DNA of 64,000 bases from Paratinospora sagittata (lineage: Eukaryota > Streptophyta > Magnoliopsida > Ranunculales > Menispermaceae). The notes beneath the pieces were generated by a model. The model saw nothing but the letters and a program-made list of their open reading frames with translations. It had not been told where the DNA came from and ran no database searches. The translations under genes were made by a program, and so were the position numbers. Positions within the stretch are counted from its first letter, which is position 1. Each line of letters opens with the position of its first letter. Positions 57,549-64,000 of this stretch are shown one piece after another. Location of the stretch: assembly GCA_035771175.1 (NCBI GenBank), contig CM069607.1, forward strand, positions 6,383,501-6,447,500, given 5' to 3'.

Positions 57549-58710
57549 GTCACACCTCGATTCTCAAGATATACTTTACGACAAGCAGTAGAAAAGAATT
57601 AAGGTGCCGACATAAATGAACATCAACATAAATCTTTTATTCATCCTCCTTTAATTAAGGAGGGCACAAGTACAAATGATACATTATTTTACATACATGA
57701 GTACGCAGGGGAAATACATCACAAATATCTACAGCTAGATCTATATTAATGTCTTGCTCTGAGACGACCCTGCACCCAAGACCACCATCCACGCGGGACG
57801 GCGTGCAGAATACCGAGACGAGATGCCCGACGTAGGCATTTCCAACCACCCTCAACCCGTGTGAGGTGGTTGAGACCCTACGAGCCTTATACAAAACTAA
57901 AACATAACTTGTGCAATTCTATCATCTAAGATAATCATCAAGATGAAACAACAAATAAACCACAATCCCAATAGTCCATCAAGATGGACATACACATAAA
58001 GATCCCAACCATGGGTACAAGAAAACCGTCATATTGGCCACATGGTCTAACTAAAAGTTTCAACTCACCAAATACTACAAAAGTGGTAAGTATAATAATT
58101 ACATAGTCCAAAATACGAATACATCATAAAAGCAAACTTTAATCAAAATTGCCTCCTAACTCACGTTGAAGCCTTAAACTCTACTCCGGCAAGGTCCTCA
58201 AGAGATGACTACTCCCTTGTCCTTATCATGAACAAAAGGACCTGAAAAAGGAAAATGGGGATGAGCCAATGATGCCCAGTGAATAGAATTCAGATATGTC
58301 ATCAATACTCATCAATATAATCCATGTATGCATGCCAATGTGCAGAATGATTGAAAGCTCATAACATATAGATATAAAACATTTATAATAAAGTTTGATG
58401 CAAGTAAAAGCCTATCAATTTGGATCCACATTCTATATGCATAAGGGTTACTAATGCACTTCTATTTCACCGTACCGTTCTCATTCCCAAATATTTCCTT
58501 TCTAAAACCCTCTTATGACAAGGTTAAGTCTCTTTATTAGCCAGATAGATGGGCCCAACCAAAGTCATATGGTTTTCTCAAATCAATGCATCATTCAAAA
58601 CATTAGAACACATTCATGCTTTCAACATACAATATATATAAGTGATATGATGACATAAAAGATATAATCATAAATGAAGTCTACTCACAACCAAGCCTCA
58701 TGAGAGTGTC
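57549..58710 (-). mobile_element. Gypsy-like LTR (partial), minus strand, inserted in copia gag
   Basis: It starts TGTCACACCTCG, the inverse of an LTR end CGAGGTGTGACA. At 58238-58285 it carries 'cctgaaaaaggaaaatgggg' with 'atgagccaatgatgcccagtgaa', whose reverse complement matches 'cactgagctgttgtttgctc' with 'accccatttcctcc...tttcagg' at 60327-60372 in the plus-strand LTR. No primer-site complement lies beside it, so it is a 3', solo or truncated LTR. It stops exactly where the next LTR starts (58711). Confidence 0.55.
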
Positions 58711-60775
58711 TGTAACACCCCGTAATTTTAGTTACATATATACATTAAATTATACGTATATCGAGATGTATAATACACGTATTTTATACGTATGAGCTAA
58801 ATATACACGTGATAATACACGTATTTGATACGTATGCGCTAAATATACGCGTGTATGATTTAATTAAAAATGTGGATTGGCGTATGATTTAATGAATTAA
58901 TGAATAGTATGACTGAATGAATGAAAGTGAAATATTAAGATGGTGAGTTGGTTAATTATTGAGCATGAGGTGCATTGGATCTTTTTATATATAAAATTAT
59001 CATCTCTCATGTCTAATCTCACACTTTCTCAAATGTTTAAATAATAAAAAAAAAAAACAAAAGAAGTCACTCTCAATCTCTCTCACCAACGTCCAAACAA
59101 AAAGAAATAAAAATAAAAAAATAAAAGAAGAGAGAGAAGCAATGAGTTGCTGAATGAAGGAAAGAAAAAAAAACAGAGAGAAGAACGGACGGAACGAAGG
59201 AAGGAGAAGAAGAAAAAGGGGAGGGATTCGCGCGAAATCAAGACCTGCGGTAAGTGATTTTCCCTATATTTCTTCGTAAAATTGATATCTAAGCTAGATG
59301 TAAACTTTCTAGCGGACTAATTTTAGCTATGGGAGCCGTTTTGCGGCGTTTTGATAAATTGGAGTTTTGACTCAACGTGAATGGAAAATCCGCTAGGAAG
59401 GTAGAAAAACACTCCCTGGACTGTCGAGACTCCGAATCTGTGGTTAGATTCTATTTCATGCGTTTTGGAGACCGTTTGACAATTTTAATACAATTTACAT
59501 CTTTCGGATGAATAGTGATGAATACTGAATAGTGAATAGTGAAATGTGAATGTGAACAGTGTTTTGAACAGTACTATGTAAACAGTGATGTGAACAGTGA
59601 TGTGCATCCAATGAAACTCCGGTAAGAGATCATAGAATCGTAGAGAACTGAATTCCGGACGTTTCGATACGAAGATCGTGATTTTTGGATATGATTTGAT
59701 ATTTTTAGTAGCTAAAGATATGATAAATGGTGCTTCTCATGATAAGCTCTGGTTTATTTCAATTGAGAGCTTAAGTACATGGCTAAACGCTCTTGAGGAA
59801 GCAATGACGTTTATGATGCTCGATTTTAGAGGATATATTGGATTAGAAACCCGTGTAACCACTGTGAGTATAGTTTTCTTGATTTGGTTCTTGTATGACA
59901 TTGTACGCATATAAAATGTTTGATTGTATGCATGGTATATTTATATATAATGCATTGAGTTTTAGGGATCATACAAACTGATTTTAGCAATTGGAGTTTG
60001 TAATGATGAGGCTTTGCGAATCCTCATTGTCATTTCGTTAGGAATAGACCCAGATGAGGTTTTGCGAGTCCTCATTGTCAGTAGGTCTGTCCTAACAAGG
60101 GTTGCGATCCTTGAAATGACTGTGAATTGGGTGATGAGAGACTGTGTCTACCTTGTACGGCCTTAGACCCGCTCTCTTGCCTTGCGGAGGAGGGAGATTG
60201 TGCATTGTGTTATTGAAAACTCATGAAATTTATGTTGTTGACATGTATAATATATTCGTTGAATGATGCATGTGTTGCATAAGTGTTTGAACTCTAAATG
60301 TATATAATTGCCATCTCAAGAACTATATTCACTGAGCTGTTGTTTGCTCACCCCATTTCCTCCAATATTTCAGGTATTGAGTCGAAGGAAAAAGGAAAAT
60401 TTCGTGAGTGATATTCACGTGAGCCTTCGTCTGGTATGTGTATGTATGCTTGGAGGAAATAGATTATATTTTTGTTATTTTGATATGTATACTTATCACA
60501 CATTACATATATATATATATGTATTATCATCTAGATGGGATGTGTGGGCATAGATAGCTTAATATATTGGATGATGAAATAAAAATGTGATGTGTGAATG
60601 AATGAACTATATTAGATTTGATTTGTGGTATAGAAAAAAAAAATTCTGTAATATTGGGATGGATTGTGAGAGTACGTGAAGGCTGATAGTGTATTATACA
60701 TTGTATATGGGTATGTACAGTGTATAGTACGCTGTGCCTGTCATGACGTCAGCCTATGTCAGGGGCGTCGTGACA
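58711..60775 (+). mobile_element. 5' LTR of Ty3/gypsy element, 2065 bp
   Basis: It starts TGTAACACCCCGTAATTTT and ends CGTCGTGACA, followed four bases later by a primer-binding site. Internal short repeats: two 42-bp units at 58771-58854; degenerate GTGAACAGT-type repeats at about 59500-59605; a 48-bp repeat at 60005-60100. The first ~600 bases include CpG and TACGTA motifs. A 78-codon open frame at 59678-59914 has no recognised similarity and is probably chance. Confidence 0.8.
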
Positions 60776-60779
60776 ATAT

Positions 60780-60792
60780 TGGTATCAGAGCC
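60780..60792 (+). other. Primer-binding site of Ty3/gypsy element
   Basis: TGGTATCAGAGCC, complementary to the 3' end of initiator tRNA-Met, lies 4 bases after the LTR end. Confidence 0.88.
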
Positions 60793-60794
60793 TA

Positions 60795-63700
60795 AGTTTA
60801 AAATTCGTAAAAAAATAAAAACTTTATGATCTTATGATTGATTGTATGGGTATACATATGGGTAGTACTATTATGTTGAGCCTAATCCAATATGTTATCT
60901 TGACTGAGAATCACCTGTGTCAGTGAATTCCAGATTTGCAAAAGACCAGTCAAGATTAACGATGGAAATTGCTGATCAAGAAAGGATCAGAAGGCTGAAA
61001 GAAAAAGAACTGGATGTAATCCAGTGATAATAAATGACATAGCTTATATATGGCTAGTAACTACCCAACAACAACGAAATGCACAGCTTATGAGCTTGTG
61101 GCAAAGTTGTAATGTGAGAATGACAGAGGCTTGAACCATTGATAACTCTAGATGTGGGTGCCAATGGTGTGAGTATTTCTGAAAAAAAATAAAAATAAAA
61201 ACATCTATATGGCGGCTGAAGTCAAAAGAAAATAAATAGACGGTCTCAATGATAAGCCAGATGAAATGAAAAGATATGTGAAAGTTATGGAAACTTTCAG
61301 GAGAAGAGACTCTCCTATCTTTACTGGCAGTCTGATAGTAGACATAGTACAGATTTGCTACTCTGAGTGGAGACCATCTTAGAGAATGATTAAGTCTCTG
61401 AAAATGATAAAGCAAGTTAGCTAAGTTTAAGCTCACTGATGATAAGAGATGATAGAAAATTGGGTTAAGGACTCCTAAGATGATTAAGGCATGAGATTAA
61501 TTAAAGAAGTTATTTTCTAAGGACTTCTATCATCATGCTGAAATTGTTTAAGGCATGAAAAAGTTTAATGTAGTGACATGCTTAACCATAAATACAAACA
61601 TGACTTCAACAGACTGGTATAGTTTCTTTTTGGGAATGCTCACTATGGATAGTGTGATAATGATAAGGATCTAGAATAAATTTTGGGATCCTCTACGGCA
61701 GGTTTGCTAATTGTGGGGTTACAAATATATACGCAAGTTGTGAGACAGCCTATAAATTCCGAGTCAGCCAAAACTGTGGTGAAATTGTTAACCCTAGCAA
61801 AATTAGTGATATAACTTGTACCGCCATTTGAAGCCGAGTCATCAACACCAGTGTTAGGTACAAGGCGAAATAAGTAATGTAAGGAAATGTTGGGGCAAAA
61901 ATATGAAATTGAAGATAAGTGAAACATTGAGTAAGGTTGAGATTTTGGCAGTATTGGGTCAGGTACTAACCCAATAAGAATGGGAAAAAAAAAGTGATGT
62001 TAACGAATTATGAAAATTAGAAGTGGTTTCCATTGCCTGAGCAGGAGTCACAGACTAAGTAAATTGTACCTCAACCTATAATTGTCTATTATCAATCTGA
62101 TACAAAAAAAAAAAGAAACACGGGATGTGTTAATCTCAAGTTAGTCGATATAGAATGCCCCAATATGTTTTATCAATGTGATTCCACCAGATTTTAGAGA
62201 ATAAATTAAAGTAAATGAAAGACCAGATCCAAAGATTAGTAAGACGTTGATAACAGGTATGATCAACATTTTATTATTGTGTGATGTATTGTTAGACCTA
62301 CCTGGTCTTGTACCTCTGGTGATATGGTAGACAAATTGTATTATCTTCTGGTATAATAGTATATCATTGATTGTGAGTATGCCTACAGAAAAAAAAAAAA
62401 AAAAAAAGAATCTACCTTGATATGGTTAGCAAATAATATGTGGAATAAATATGAGGGTCATCAAGTAATTATGGACTTTACAATGGGAATTTTTGTTTGG
62501 AATTTGATGCTTTGTTGGGTATGATTGGCTGGTCACCTCTCATGCCAGGTGGACCATCTCTCCGAAAAGGAGCAATATTCTGAATAAGTGGAAAATTCTC
62601 ATTTTGAATCTCGAGAAATTTATACCATCAAAATTTTCTATCTAAGATAAGCTAGTTATTGACGAGGAAATGGAGAACATGGCAAGTACAAAGCAATTTA
62701 GAGTAACGTAAAAAAAAGCATGCAGTTGATTAAAATTCTTGTAGTGAGCTGGTATATTGGAGTATTCTCTGCTGACTTATTAAAATTGTCACATGGACAG
62801 GAGATTGATAGCATATAAAATTGAGTATAACATGTATCTCCATTCCTTCATATAAAGAGTACTTGAGGAATTGTGAGAATTTAAGGTGTAGGTAAATGTG
62901 TTAATGAGCAAAAGATTTATTATCCTTGATCTGCCACCTTAGAGAGCATTTGTGATAATATGAAAAGAAGGTATAGTGAAATATGTTTAAGTATGAATTA
63001 CTGTTAACTGAGCATGATAACAATAAATAATGAATATCCTTTACCATGGATAGCTGGTCGCATTCGATTAACTACATGGAGCCAAAATTTCTTTACGATC
63101 ATTTTGAGATCTAGGCACCATCAGTTAAGAATTTGAGACAAGAATGTCATGCAGATTATTTTAAGACAAAATATGGATATTATGAAATTTTGGTAACCTT
63201 GATTAATGTGTCAATCACGTTTATAGGATTGATACAGTGGGTATATGAACCATATCTTGATTATCACATAGTCTTCGATGAGGATATATGAAATTGTCCC
63301 AAGAAATGAGAGGAGCATGAATAACACCTCAGAATTATCTTGTAGTCACTAAGAGAGCACCGATTGAGTGCCAAGCTCGGTGAATATGAGTTTTGAATAT
63401 AATTAAGATGAGAATTTTTGGATCACATGACCAGTTTAAATAGTATCTTTAAGGATGCTGTGAAGGTCAACGTGATCATAGTACTGTTAAAACTGATTTT
63501 AATGATGGAAATCAGAAGTTTCTGGTAGTAGTTGTATGTTATAGAACGTGCGTGGAAAGATCCTTGAAGCTATCTGTTCCACTCACGAAACTAAGCCAGA
63601 TGAATGCTATAAAATGTGTGGACCGTTGTGCATGGGGAAGCTCTCACCGTATTAAATGTTGTGACTAGTTTCAGAACCTGGAAGTAATTGTGATTGATGA

Positions 63701-64000
63701 ATATCACGTCCAGATCTGGATTTTGCATTGATACAAAAGGATAGGTTAATTACTTGTGCCTTCAGATATTTGGTAGTGCACGAGAATAACTATCGTAAGA
63801 GTGAAGAGAAATTTGTTGGTAGTTATTTTGCAATGATGAGAGCCTTGCCTCTATAATAAAAATGTCACATTAGCTTCAGATTTTTAGTCTGAAGTAATTA
63901 TTTGAATGGAAAAAAAAAAAACTGAATATGAGGTAATAAATGTGACAAAAATTCCCGAAGGATTTGATTTTATATTGAATTATTATCCTGGGAAAGGCCA
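60795..64000 (+). pseudogene. Ty3/gypsy internal region, heavily decayed, runs off window
   Basis: Pieces of pol can be read in order on the plus strand, in changing frames and with many stops: a protease-RT linker EFDALLGM near 62499; RT start 'MNYC.LSMITINNEYPLPWI' near 62993 (family: YRELN...KYPLPRI); LRSRHHQLRI near 63100; TKYGYYE near 63165; PYLDYHIVFDED near 63252; HRLSAKLGEYEF near 63357; FLDHMTS near 63415; EIRSF near 63508; RNase H 'ALIQKDRLITCAFRYL' then VHENNY near 63725-63793. Order and wording are those of Ty3/gypsy. gag (60795-62400) is not recognisable. Integrase and the 3' LTR lie beyond the window. Confidence 0.8.

Noticed and set aside
59678..59914. 78-codon frame in the gypsy LTR
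   Set aside because: LTRs of this type are non-coding and there is no similarity.
1..64000. CRISPR array, prophage, bacterial operon or horizontally acquired cluster
   Set aside because: No regularly spaced repeats with unique spacers, no bacterial gene organisation; introns and plant transposons throughout show ordinary plant nuclear DNA.

Overview
This is nuclear DNA of a flowering plant, most likely a eudicot. It is AT-rich, its genes have GT-AG introns, and it is dense in plant-type LTR retrotransposons and hAT-like elements. Three genes are recognisable as orthologs of Arabidopsis GEX1, STP13 and APP2. The species cannot be fixed from the sequence alone.

Layout. 0-8.7 kb: no solid gene. 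It holds an AT-rich repeat present in several diverged copies; one copy is split by a solo LTR (3746-5044) with a 5-bp target duplication, and the sister copy at about 7.55 kb keeps the empty site. 8.7-14.0 kb: a structurally complete Ty1/copia element (277-bp LTRs, 5-bp target duplication, tRNA-Met-type primer site) whose gag-pol carries four in-frame stops and one frameshift. 15.5-16.3 kb: an older copia gag relic. 17.65-19.2 kb: a hAT-like non-autonomous element. 19.39-19.46 kb: a striking inverted repeat.

20.8-23.1 kb: GEX1 (+ strand, 6 coding exons, 599 aa), a gamete-expressed nuclear-envelope protein of the karyogamy family. It converges tail-to-tail on STP13 (- strand, 23.74-30.11 kb, 5 exons, 526 aa), a hexose/H+ symporter. 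The STP13 upstream region carries a TATA box, G-boxes and a distal cluster of W-box cores. 33.6-34.5 kb is an LTR-like fragment, and 39.8-40.4 kb a second hAT-like element.

41.35-53.66 kb: APP2 (- strand, 13 exons, 732 aa), a plastid-type aminopeptidase P with all five metal ligands. Its introns hold a SINE, a LINE 3' end, two GAGGC-rich elements, a long (TA)n tract and a 94-bp tandem duplication that copies a splice acceptor.

53.9-64 kb: nested retrotransposon debris. A copia gag relic is interrupted by a minus-strand gypsy-like LTR, which is followed directly by a plus-strand Ty3/gypsy element (2065-bp LTR, then decayed protease-RT-RNase H) running off the window end.

The three genes have unrelated roles (gamete nuclear fusion, sugar uptake, N-terminal proline trimming) and show no sign of working as a unit. 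I found no convincing undescribed system; the most informative observations concern transposon history and splice-site or promoter structure.
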